Assembly: GCA_024138025.1 (NCBI GenBank)
Contig: JAMXBD010001399.1
Location: 310,001-374,000 of the forward strand
Length of the DNA stretch: 64,000 bases
Source: Combretum micranthum
Lineage: Eukaryota > Streptophyta > Magnoliopsida > Myrtales > Combretaceae
Direction: 5' to 3'
A program made the position numbers and the translations under genes. Within the stretch, counting starts at the first letter, position 1. The number at the start of each line of letters is the position of its first letter. Shown here piece after piece: positions 24,344 to 36,222 of this stretch. Below the pieces are notes generated by a model, which was not told the origin of the DNA, did no database searches, and saw nothing but the letters and a program-made list of their open reading frames with translations.

Positions 24344-27300
24344 AAAAAGGTCGGCCTTAAACTTCATAATGTTTGTATTATAGCGTTTTGTCACTAAGAA
24401 CGTTGTAAAACTTCATTGTTTCATTTGCTTTCACCAGTGTCCAAAAGCTTGGAATTCCAAGAGCCATTATTTGCTTCCTTAAACTTCATGGAAGGGTCAT
24501 ACTGTCAATATCCATTGCCAAGCAAATCGTGGCATTCCATCCACAAGTTCTATGTCAATATCATAAACATCATCCGTTCGATCGAAAAAAAAAAGGTGAC
24601 AGTGATACACCTGCTTATCTTCATCATATCAGATTGCTTTGTCAATAAGACTAGTAACAAGTCAACCAGCCTTCATTTTAGACTAGATCCAGATCGTGGC
24701 TATCCATCTCCTGACTATTAGGTTTTGAAAGTTTGAGTTAACAAAACAACGCAACGAAATTAAGATTATATTACAGTTTCAACTTTAAGGCTTTCTATCC
24801 CTTTTTCGAAGACAACATTTTTTTCCAACTTCAGGGCCCCTCATTCATATTCTTTGGATTGTTTTCTTGCCCTAATAGCAAGTCATCAAAGAATAAGCAT
24901 TGCTTGATTTTTATTGCTCTTTGGATATTTTCATTCTCCCCAGTAATCTCTTTAATGATGTTGAAACGTTGTGTATCTGTAGAGTTCAATGAAATAAATA
25001 AATTTAGTATGATATATAATAACTGTAAATAGAATTAATAAAATCCACAAAAGATAGTATTAATAGATACTCTAATGATGAATATCCTAAATAAATTACA
25101 TCGATTTTATTATTTAGGATACTAGATCAAAATATGCCTGGATATGGATATAAAATCTATCTAGGTTGATTTTAGGTTATAAAGGATATGAAAATCAATT
25201 AATTATATCTTAAATAAGTTATTTTACTTGATGAAATTGATTAATATTAGGAATATTGCTTTAAGGAATTAATCACTATGGATAAGCTTAGATGGTTAAA
25301 GATAAATAGTTTATGAACATTAATATATAAAGTATGTTTTAAAATTAAAATTTCTTTAAAACTTGATATTAATTTATGAATAATATTAGAAAAGGTAATA
25401 TGTATCAGTAACTTGAGACTTCAATAATAAGTAATCTAATAAAAATAAAATGATTGAGTTGGTAACCTTAAACTTATTTGAAATTATTTATTTATACAGG
25501 TTTTTGTCCTTTGGATTACCTATCGACTGTTTTGTAGTGGGATTCACACGTATACAGGTACGCAATGATTTGGATGTTGCTTGCTAGGATAAGCATCTTA
25601 AAATGGATTAATACTTAAAGACGGCTTAATAATTGCTTGAGTGTGCTTGTATCATTTAATCTGATCCAAGGAGTGACAACCTTGCGTGGCGATATCAGCA
25701 CAATAATTAGGCGCTTAGGCTATCCTTACCTATATATGGTTCATCAAGGTGGCTCGGTGGATAGCTGATAGAGAGAACAGTATCGGGATAACATTTATAT
25801 CTGGATCAGAAAGAAGTAATATAGTGTGACTGACGTTTATGAGACCGACTAAGCCACATTATATTATGGATTATGATGGGTAGAGATGAGTAACAGTTGT
25901 GAATCTTGAATAAAGCTACTTACTTATAATTTCTTTTAGGAGATATAGGTAATCAGACTACCTATATCAACCAACTAAACGGTTGCTATTACTCAGGACC
26001 TCTAAATTCCACAGCGTATTGCTAGAGTGTGAGTGCTCCACTATTGATTCATTCCACCTAAATTAAAGATATAAATTAATGGTTGTTGTATTTGCATTAG
26101 AATAGAAGCGTTTCCTCATACCGCATGTGGTTGTGTTGCTGTTGTATTGGGTTTCGGCTCATTCATTTCTTTTTTAGGTTATGAACCTAGGATTAGAAGC
26201 TCCCAAAACATAGATAAGAGTTTGATTGATTAATGAAAGAACGGTAGAAGTTTTGCACTTAAAAGGGGAAAAAAATTTGAATCTTAGGATTCAGATAGGT
26301 AATTAATTATGACATAAACTCAACTCAATTTAAAACATTAAAATAAACCTTAGAAAAGTTATTTGGAACTTTTCTTTTTCGGTTTTATTTTGAAAGAAAG
26401 AAAACACATGATTATAAATATGAGGTCAACAACTTATTAAAGGAGAAAATAAAGTAAAAGAATTTGAGTAATTCATTTAGAAATTTAAACCTTGATTTAT
26501 GAAAACCATGTAATGTAACTATAATATAAAAACAAGTTATAAAATTATGATTGATCAAGTAAATATAAACATATTATAGGGCACAAAATTAAAGATATAA
26601 TTTTTGAATTTTTAAAATTTATGTGGGAAGATAATAAAATTTAAAATAGATTTTTTTAATTGTGCCACTCAACTTTGAATCGGTCCACTAAATTACCAAA
26701 TAGGTTGACTACATCGCATTTTCGGTCAAATTGAGTTGATTCTTCCATCCTTGATCAATTGCCTTTAATTTTAAGTCGACTTACTCTTGTAGAAGTCAAT
26801 GCATTAGTTAAAATGAAAGTGAAAGTAACCCAAAAATTTAGGATAATTAAACAGGAAGATATTAAGTGTAAATAATTGAAATTAATAAATTTTTCGATTA
26901 AATTGAGGATAAAAATTTTTCATTTTCATTATATTATGTAGACTATTTCTTTAATGGCAATGAATTGTTTGATTGGAAACTTAGTACCTTTCTTAAGATT
27001 TGAGCATACAAATTTAAATTAAAAATTGTTTAAAAGTTTCACACTATGTTGCATTAGTGAAAAATGACAGATATAATATACAAACATTATGAGTGCATCC
27101 ATATTTAATTTTTTTTTCATATTCTGTTAAAATTAACTACTGAGGTTACACCCTCAAGAACAAAAACGAAAATGGATGCTAATATATTTTTGTCTATTTT
27201 TTAGCATACTTGTCCTGTATATTACTAACTACTATTATATATAAAGTTTTTGGATTGGGTAATTATTACATTTAATATGTAAGCTTTATCTATTTTTACA

Positions 27301-27557
27301 ATTAACTATCTAATAGTTAATAATGACAAATTTGGTGTCTACACATTTTTCATTTTTGCAATCAACTACTTATTTAATTACTATAAATGAACCTGAAGAG
27401 TTTATAAATGATAAATTAATACTTTTAAACTTATTGCATAGTTTAAATATCAAATGTGATATTTTATGGAGTTTTAGTTATTTTTAATTTATGTATTGAA
27501 ATGATATAAAAAATATGGGGACTTTGAATAGGACGGCCTTGAACTTTATAATGTTTG
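24344..27557. repeat. Array unit II, interrupted by an LTR fragment
   Basis: Part A runs 24,344-25,138, with the anchor GAATTCCAAGAGCCATTATT ending at 24,471. Part C runs from about 26,183 to 27,557. Part B, present between them in units I and III, is missing; in its place is a family-B LTR fragment (25,139-26,176). Part C of this unit is very close to that of unit III and clearly further from unit I. The minus-strand motif survives as FNIIKEITGENEN (about 24,970). Confidence 0.65.
25139..26176 (+). mobile_element. LTR family B, copy 2, inside array unit II
   Basis: Positions 25,500-26,060 match the LTR core at 14,860-15,480 in the same order. The insertion boundaries are inferred from comparison with array units I and III, where the flanking parts A and C are separated by part B. 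Here part B is absent, so insertion was accompanied by loss of about 0.5 kb. No clean target duplication is visible at the edges. Confidence 0.55.
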
Positions 27558-28153
27558 AAATATATAATAATCAACTAAATCTAATAGAAAAGAATACACA
27601 AAAACTATATTCTTCATTTACCATTTTAAAACCACAAATCCATCTTTATTGGTTTCAACTTCCACTTATTACTATCTTTTGAATAGAACTTTTTTAGATC
27701 TATCTTTTCTCTATCATTTCTATCATCATTGATTCATCACAATCCACTGTTGTATGTCTACTTCAATAGATCTAGTGAATATAAAGAGGTCTTCGCAATT
27801 TGGATTTTAGATTTTCAACGACTTCTTGAATAAACAATTTAATTTTAATTCCTACTGCATGTATCAATAATTTTTTCTTTTTTTCTTTTTTTTTTCATCC
27901 CTATATGGAATTATGTCATCCATATCATGGGATTTAATCAACTCCCTAGTAGGATGGGTTCTGTTCACATAGGTTTATTATCTCCTAAGTGAAATAATTT
28001 AACTTTTGAAGAGATGTGTCGGTTTATCCTATTGGATATCGATACTCTCAACCCTTTGTCTATGGATCCTTTTGTATCAATGAATTTAATTGATGTAATA
28101 TTTTCACATTAAGTTAAATTCATCTTACTAGCCCAAAGGGAAAAAGAAAAAAC
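27558..28153 (+). mobile_element. Retroposon-like insert D, copy 1
   Basis: This 596-bp segment interrupts sequence that is continuous at 24,344-24,390 in the array. It is bounded by a 14-bp near-identical direct repeat: CTTTATAATGTTTG (27,544-27,557) and CTTCATATTGTTTG (28,154-28,167). Its right end is A-rich (28,139-28,152). Long target duplications plus an A-rich tail fit target-primed retroposition, for example the 3' end of a LINE or a copied transcript. No coding frame is left and the source is not identified. Confidence 0.55.
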
Positions 28154-30576
28154 CTTCATATTGTTTGTAATTACAACGTTTTATCCCTAAGAACGGTGTG
28201 AAGTCATTGTTTTATTTGCTTTCACTAGTGTCCAAAAGCTTGGAATTCTAAGATCCCTTATTTGGTTCCTTAAACGTCATAGAAGGGCCATACTGTCAAT
28301 ATCCATCGCCAAGTCTATCGTGGTTGCTAAGTCATTTAGACAAGTCAACGAGCCTTCATTTTAGACCATATCAATGACGTTGCTTTCCATCTCTTAACTG
28401 TTAGGTTTTGGAAGTTTGAATTAACAAAACAAAGCAACAAAGTTGAGGTTACATCACAGTTTGAACTTTAGGGCTTTCCATCCCTTTTTGGAAGCTAACA
28501 TATCTTTTTTTTCAACTTTAGGGCCCCTCATTCGTATTCCTTGGATGGTTTTATTACCTTAATAGCGCGTCATGGAAGAATATCCACTACTTGATTTTCA
28601 TTACTCTTTGAAATTTCAATCTTTGAATATTTTGTTCTCCCCATTAATCTCTTTAATGATGTTGAAATCTTCCGTATTTGTAAAGTTCAATAAAATAAAT
28701 AAATTTATTATGGTACATGATAACTGTAAATAGAATTGATAAAATCTATATAAGATAGTAATAATATAGTATTTTTAGATACTCTAATGATGAAACTTAC
28801 TATATATATTTTAACTGCCACATGCAAAATTTTATTGGTATGCATCCAAAATTCATATATACACAATTTGCGTAACACAAGGCATATAGTACCTAATAAA
28901 TCTTTTTCCATGAAATGAAATTCCTCTAAATTTTTTAAATAGAATTTAAATCTTTTCTTTTAAATCACTACAAGTCTTCAATAAGATTTCACCATTGAAA
29001 GGGAAAAAATTTGAAGGAAAATAAATAAATAAAACTTGAGAGCGCATGGTAACAAATAAGTAATAGCAACACAAATTCTAATCAATGATGGTAAGATCGT
29101 AATCATAGCCCCATGAATCATTGAAGTAAATATATATATATATGTATATATAATAACTATAAAAATCTATATTTACATGAAAAAAAAGGGTTATTTAAGT
29201 AAAACCTATTATATTGAACCTAGGATTAGAAGTTCCTATATCATAGATGAGAGTTAGATTGATTAATGAAAGAACGGTAGAATTTTGCATTAAAAAGGAA
29301 AAAAGAAAAGAAAAAGATTTGAATCTTAGGATTCGGATAGTTAATTAATTATGACATAAACTCAATTCAATTTAAAAAAAATTAAAAAAAAAACCTTAGA
29401 AAAGTTATTTAAAACTTTTCTTTTTAAGATTTATTTTGAAAGAAAGAAAACACATTATTATAAATATGAGGTCAGCAATTCATTGAAAGAGAAAATAAAG
29501 TAAAGGAATTTGAGTAATTCATTCAGAAATTTAAACCTTGATTTATGAAAACCATGTAATGTAACTATAATATAAAAACAAGTTATAAAATTATGATTGA
29601 TCAAGTAAATAAACATATTATAGGGCACAAAATTAAAGATATAATTTTTGAATTTTGAAAATTTATGTGGGAAGATAATAAAATTTAAAATAGATTTCTT
29701 TTTTAATTGCGCCACTCAACTTTGGAATCGTTCCACTAAATTACCAAACAGGTCGACCACATTGTATTTCAATCAAATTGAGTTGGTTCTTTAATCCGAT
29801 CAATTGCCTTTAATTTTGAGTTGACTCACTCTTGTAGAAGTCAATGCATTAGTTAAAATTAAAGTGAAAGTAACCTATAAATTTAGGATAGCTCAAAAGG
29901 AAAATAATCTGTAAATAATGGAAATTAATCAATTTTGCCGATTAAATCGAGGATAAAATTTGTTCATTTTCATTATATTAAATATGTAGATTATTTCTTT
30001 AATGGCAATGAATTGTCAGATTGGAAACTCAATACCTTTCTTAAAGTTTGAGCATACAAATTTAAATTAATTTTTTTTTTAAAATCTCGACTATGTTACA
30101 TTAGTGAAAAATGACAAATATAATATACAAACATTATGAGTGCATCCATATTTATTTATTTTTTTCGATTTTGTTAAAATCAACTACTTAAGTTACTCCC
30201 TCAAGAACAAAAACGAAAATGGAAGCACGATTTCCATTAGAGAATTTTGTTTATTTTTTAGCATACATGTCTTGATTGCGTAATTATTACATTTAATATG
30301 TAAATCTTATCTATTTGTAATTAACTACCTAATAGTTAATAATGACAAATTTGGTGTCTATACATTTTTCATTTTTGCAATCAACTACTTATTTAATTAC
30401 TGTAAATAAACCTGAAGAGTAAAAATAAATTAATACTTTTAAACTTATTGCATAGTTTAAATATCAAATGTGACATTTTGTAGAGTTTTACTTATTTTTA
30501 ATATATCAGGGTATTGAAATGATATAAAAAAATATGTGGACTTTAGAAAGGACGACCTTAAACTTCATAATATTTG
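28154..30576. repeat. Array unit III (parts A, B and C)
   Basis: Part A runs about 28,154-28,790, part B to about 29,215 and part C from AACCTAGGATTAGAAG (29,218) to 30,576. Parts A to D of this unit follow those of unit II at a spacing of about 3.0-3.1 kb. The shared minus-strand peptide stretch is still visible as FNIIKEINGEN (near 28,660), but the AG acceptor and the frame are damaged. The anchor here has changed to CTAAGATCCCTTA. Confidence 0.65.
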
Positions 30577-31266
30577 AGATATATAATAATAAACTAAATC
30601 AAATAAAAAAGAGTACAAAAAAAAGGGTTTTCACTAAACACCAACATTTGAGGTGCACCACACAGCCGCTTTAACCAGCCTCTCTTCTCTAATCCTTTAT
30701 ACTTTATTTACCACTTAAAGCCACAAATCTATCTTTATTGGTTCCAACATCCACAGATTACCATCTTTTTTTATAGAACTTTTTCATATCTGTCTTTTCT
30801 CTATCATTTTTATCATTGTCAATACATCACAATCCATCATCGTATGTCTACTTCAATAGATCTAGTGAATATAAAGAGATCTTGGCAATTAAGATTTCGG
30901 ATTTTCAACGACTTCTTGAATAAACAGCTTAATTTTAATTTATACTTCATATATCTATCATTTCTTTCTTTTTTCTTTTTTCTTTTTTTTGTTGTCATCC
31001 CTATCATGGGATTTAATCTACTCACCAATAAGATGGGTCTTGTTCACGTTGGGTTTATTATCTCCTAAGTGAAATAATTTAACTTTTGAAAGAACTCGCT
31101 GGTTTATCCATTCGGATATTGATACTCTCAACCCTTTGTCAATGTATCCTTTTGCATCAATAAATTCGACTGATGTAATATTTTATATTTAATTAAATTT
31201 AGCTTACTATGCCAAAGCAAAAAAAAAAAAAAAAAAACCGCACAAGGGGGTGGGGGGGAGGGAATC
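30577..31266 (+). mobile_element. Retroposon-like insert D, copy 2
   Basis: Same sequence family and same insertion point as the insert at 27,558. It is bounded by CTTCATAATATTTG (30,563-30,576) and CTTCATATGGTTTG (31,267-31,280) and has an A run at 31,219-31,237. Because position and flanks are shared, the insert most likely arrived once and was then copied together with the array unit. It has a short extra stretch near its left end (about 30,625-30,690) that copy 1 lacks. Confidence 0.55.
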
Positions 31267-32268
31267 CTTCATATGGTTTGTAATTATAGCATTTTGTCCC
31301 AAAGAAAGATGTGAAATTTCATTGTTTCATTTGCTTCCACTAGCATCCAAAAGCTTGGAATTCCAAGAGCCATTATTTGCTTCATTAGACGTGATGGAAG
31401 GGCCATGGTGTCAATATCCATTGCCAAGCAGATCATGGCATTCCATCCACAAGTTTTATATCAATATCATAAAAATCATCCAATTGATTGGAAAAAAAGG
31501 TGATAACGACATATCGAATTGCTGAGTGATTTAGACAAGTGACAAGTCACTGATCCTTCATTTTGGACCAGATCAACATTATGGCTTTCCATCTCCTGAC
31601 TGTTAGGTTTTGGAAGTTTGAATTAACAAAACAAAGCAACAAAGTTGAGGTTACATTACAATTTGAACTTCTGGGCTTTCTATCACTTTCCGAAAGATAA
31701 CATATTTTTTTCCAACTTTAAGGCCCCTCATTCATATTCCTTGGATTGTTTTCTTACCCTAGTAGCACTACATGGAAGAATATCCAATGCTTGATTTTAA
31801 TTGCTCTTTGAAATTTCAATCTTTAGTATTTTCGTTCTCCTCAGCGATCTCTTTAATGATGTTAAAACCTTCGATATTTATAAAGTTAAATACAATAAAT
31901 AAATTTAGTTTGATAAATGATAACTGTAAATACAATTGATAAAATCTATATAAAATGGTAATAATTTAGTATTTCTAGATACTCTAATGATGAAAATCCT
32001 AAAATAAATTACATCGATTTTATTATTCAAGATACCAAACCTATAATTTAAAAAATAAATAAATAAATACCTATTACATATATTTTATTATTTTTTTTGT
32101 ATATTGCCACATATTGAAACAATACCTAATAAATCTATTTTTCATAATATGGAATATCTCTTAATTTTAGAAATAGAATTTTGTATCTTTTCTTTGAATC
32201 ACCCATTCACTCCACTAAAGCTTTTCTATTGATAGGGGGAGAAAGAAAAGGACAAAAAAAAAAAAAAA
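31267..32268. repeat. Array unit IV (short: parts A and B)
   Basis: The anchor GAATTCCAAGAGCCATTATT ends at 31,376. Part A runs to about 32,030 and part B to 32,268; part C is absent. The plus-strand frame at 31,250-31,525 includes the repeat anchor and is not conserved further downstream. Confidence 0.65.
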
Positions 32269-33320
32269 GGTGAAAACTCGAATTCTAAGAGCCATTATTT
32301 GCTTCCCTAAATGTCATGGAAAGGCCATGGTGTCAATATCCATTGCCAAGCATACCGTGGCATTCCATCCACAAGTTCTATATCAATATCATAAAAATCA
32401 ACCATTAGATCGGAAAAAAGGTGATAACAATACACCTGCCCTATCTTCATCATATCGAATTGCTAAGTCATTTAGATAAGTGACAAGTCATCAATCCTTC
32501 ATTTTGGACCAAATCAACCTTGTGGCTTTCCATCTCCTGACTATTAGGTTTTGGAAGTTTGAATTAACAAAACAAAGCAACAAAGTTGAGGTTACATCAC
32601 AATTTGAACTTCTGGGCTTTCCATCCCTTTTTGGAAGATAACATATTTTTTTTCCAACTTCAAGGCCCCTCATTCATATTCCTAGGATTGTTTTCTTCCC
32701 TAGTAGCACGACATGGGAAATATCCACTACTTGATTTTTATTGCTCTTTGAAATTTCAATCTTTGAATATTTTCGTTCTCCCCAGTAATCTCTTTAATGA
32801 TGTTGAAAACTTTCGTATCCATAAAGTTTGATATAATAAATAAATTTTGTTTGATATATGATAACTAAATAAAATCAATAATATATATAAAATAGTAATA
32901 ATAAGTATTTCTAGATACTCTAATGATGAAAATCCTAAAATAAATTACATCGATTTTATTATTCAAGATGCCACACCTAAATATGTCAAAAAATGAGGAT
33001 ATATGAACTATATTTGAAATTATTCTATATTCATTGCATTGGGAATTTAGGAAATATAATCATGTTTGGTCATAATGTGGTGGTAAGTAGTAATTGAAAC
33101 AATAAATAAATAAATACCTATTGCATATATTTTATTGTTTTTTTCGTACACTACCACATATTGAAACAATACCTAATAAATTTATTTTTCATAATACGGA
33201 ATATCTCTTAATTTTAGAAATAGAACTTTACATTTTTTCTTTTGAATCACCCATTCACTCCACTAAAGCTTTTCTATTGATAGGGGGAAGAGAAAGAAAA
33301 GGATAAGAAAAAGGTATAAA
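32269..33320. repeat. Array unit V (short: parts A and B)
   Basis: It begins near the anchor (AATTCTAAGAGCCATTATT, 32,281) and so lacks the first 80-100 bp of part A. Part B ends at a purine-rich stretch near 33,300. It is very similar to unit VI, with the same truncated start, so V and VI are the product of a late local duplication with a period of about 1.05 kb. Confidence 0.65.
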
Positions 33321-35330
33321 CTCATAATTCTAAGAGCCATTATTTGCTTCCTAAAATGTCATGGAAGGGCCATGGTGTCAATATCCATTGCCAAGCATAT
33401 CGTGGCATTCCATCCACAAGTTCTATATCAATATCTTAAAAATCATCCATTCGATCGGAAAAAAGGTGATAACGATACACCTATCCTATTTTCATCATAT
33501 CGAATTGCTAAGTCATTTAGACAAGTGACAAGTCACTGATCCTTCATTTTGGACCAGATCAACATTGTAGCTTTCCATCTCCTGACTATTATGTTTTGGA
33601 AGTTTGAATTAACAAAACAAAGCAACAAAGTTGAGGTTACATTACAGTCTGAACTTCTGGGCTTTCCATCCCTTTTTGGAAGATAACATATTTTTTTCCA
33701 ACTTAGGCCCCTCATTCATATTCCTTGGATTATTTTCTTGCCCTAGTAGCACGACATGGAAGAATATCCACTGCTTGATTTTTTTTACTCTTTGAAATTT
33801 CAATCTTTGAATATTTTCATTCTTTCCAGTAATCTCTTTAATGATGTTGAAACCTTCCGTATACATAAAGTTCAATACAAAAAATAAATTTTGTTTGATA
33901 TATGATAATTGTAAATAGAATTTATAAAATCTATATAAAATAGTAATAATACAGTATTTCTAGATACTCTAATGACGAAAATCCTAAAATAAATTACATT
34001 GATTTTAATATTCAGGATACTAGACCTAAATATGTCAAAAAACAGGGATATATGAACTATATTTGAAATTATTCTATATTCATTGCATTGGGAATTTGGG
34101 AAATATAATCATGTTTGGTCATAATGTGGTGGTAAGTAGTAATTTAAAAAATAAATAAATAAATAAATACCTATTACATATATTTTATTATTTTTTTTGT
34201 ATACTGCCACATATTGAAACAATACCTAATAAATCTATTTTTCATAATATGAAATATCTCTTAATTTTAGAAATAGAACTTTGCATCTTTTCTTTTGAAT
34301 CGCCCTTTCACTCCACTAAAGCTCTTTTCTATTGATAGGGGGAAGAGAGAGAAAAGGAAGAAAAAAAAGTATAAATGGTGCTTTGATAAATAAGTATCTC
34401 AACTTTAACTAATAAAATTCAAAATAACAACATAGAATTATAATCAATGATGATAAGATCATAATCATAGCATGATGGTTTATTGAAGGAACAATATTGA
34501 CATACCCTAAACTATAAAAATTTATATAGTTAATGACATGGAAAAATGGGTTGTTTAAGTAATGCCTATCATACTGAATCTAGGATCTGATGACTGTTGG
34601 TTAATTTACCATAGAACAATATAAGTTTTGCATTAAAAAAAAAAAAAATTAAAAAGAAGGAAAAGAAAAGGCTTTGAATCTTAGCATAGTTAATTGATTA
34701 TGGCGTAAACTCAACTCGATTAAAAAAGCATAGAAAAGATATCTAAAGGTTTAATCTTATAGATTTATTCCGAAGACAAACAAGATAATAAACATGAGAT
34801 CACAAATTCATAGAAATAAACTAAACTATGAGAGCACAAGTAATTTGTTTGAAAGTCGAACTATGATTTAGTAACAATGTATGAAATTATGGTTAATCTA
34901 GTAATTACAAAATCAAATACCTAAGATTTAGATTTGAAAACTTTTATGCTAGAAGATGATAAATTTTAAAATAGCTTGGATTTGATTAACCTAAATGCAA
35001 TTCAATCGATTAGGTTGGTTCTTCCTACTCCTTTGTCAATTGCCTTTAATTTTAGTCAACTTAGTTTGTGGAAATCATTGCATCAAGGTGAAAGTAATCT
35101 AGGAAATTAGAATAAGGAATAGAAAGAATTTAAAAGTAAATAATTGAAATTAGTTCACTTTTATATATTGAAAATCAAATTTGTGATTTTTCCTTACAGT
35201 AAATTTATAGATTGTATCATTAAGAGAAATAAATTATCTAGATTGGAAACTGAGTAGAGGTAGAGTGTTACTTTTCTAAATACTCAATTTCCAATCATAC
35301 CATGATTTGAAATATAAGCACATTACAAAT
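33321..35330. repeat. Array unit VI (parts A and B, diverged part C)
   Basis: Part A starts truncated as in unit V, part B ends near 34,560, and a diverged part C runs to about 35,330. This C copy is closer to the isolated segment at 48,610-49,090 than to the C copies of units I-III. On the minus strand, 33,875-33,642 is an open frame containing EGFNIIKEITGKNENIQRL and ending RAQKF-like, the longest surviving form in the late units. Confidence 0.6.
33642..33875 (-). pseudogene. Possible decayed exon of unknown gene (array unit VI)
   Basis: I do not recognise the family. This 77-codon minus-strand frame contains EGFNIIKEI followed by a basic, glutamine-rich stretch and then FFHVVLLGQENNPR. 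The equivalent stretch in unit 0 (20,446-20,154) reads MEGFRIIHKI and later FLHDVPLGQE. In units 0, I and II the motif sits directly behind a pyrimidine tract and AG, as at an intron acceptor. Stops and frame changes interrupt the reading in most units, so if this was ever a coding exon it is now a relic. A chance open frame in a repeated non-coding sequence remains possible. No partner exon was found with confidence. Confidence 0.28.
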
Positions 35331-35985
35331 GAAACAATGGAAAATAACTATATCTTAAACAAAGTTCTAAGAACAAGCCAATGTTAAAAAAAAAAATAAT
35401 CACAAAACAACTATTGCTTCTATTCATTTGTTATTTTTAAGTTTTTCAATTGTGCCCAGCTTTACGATTTAGGTGAGAATCTGGTATGAATGCATTAATT
35501 AATTAATTTGACGTTATAAATCTTGCAATGGTGGTCACTGATTAAAGTAAAAAATACATTATATTGAATTTACATGTTTGTCCATACCTATGATAAGGAA
35601 AAGATGTATGAATTCAAAAAATATATACAAAAAGTTATGACAATGCAAGAAATGAAGAAATCAAAAGAAAAAGGAAGCAAATAATTCCCATTCTTTGCTG
35701 TGGATCTCCCTTCTCCCCCTTCCCCCTCTGTAGGCCGAAAAATAAAATAATTCCCATTCTCTAGCTCCATGCCAATCGGGAGAACACGGCCGACAGAAAA
35801 TAAAAAGCCTTGTCGGTAGCAACATTTGACTCCAACAGCCCATCAAGTCTCCAATCATGAAGTCCGTGTTACATGAAGCAGCCCATCAAGAATTATCCAT
35901 GCACCGGATTTATCCAATTCACGAAGCCAACAAATCTCATGCAACTTTTAAAGCAAATTCCACCGTCTGCCAACAATACATGGAG
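35331..35985. repeat. Segment E, duplicated at about 49.1-49.5 kb
   Basis: From about 35,520 to 35,980 this matches 49,110-49,490 in the same orientation, including CAATCATGAAGTCCGTGTT and the following GAAGCAGCCCATCAA. Together with the diverged part C to its left, it forms a block of about 1.1 kb found twice in the window, 13.7 kb apart. A plus-strand frame MKSVLHEAAHQ begins at the same ATG in both copies (35,857 and 49,380), but the downstream residues differ and it stops early at 49 kb. No function is assigned. Confidence 0.6.
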
Positions 35986-36222
35986 TCAGATTTTCAAAAT
36001 ATAATAAATATATGTATTAATTTTTTAATTTATTATCATCTACAACCAATAATTGACATTGTCAAAAAAAAAAAAAAAATTGACTTCATAACAATGTCAT
36101 AAGCTAGCTAAAAAATTTTGGACACTCAGCGTAGATTTTTAAATTGAGAAAAATGGATAGAAAAGATTAAACTGACCTGAAGCAATATGAATTGATGAGA
36201 AGAGGCAAAAAGGGAATACAAT
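35986..36222. other. AT-rich spacer
   Basis: Contains a poly(A) run at 36,065-36,079. No gene was seen. Confidence 0.4.
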
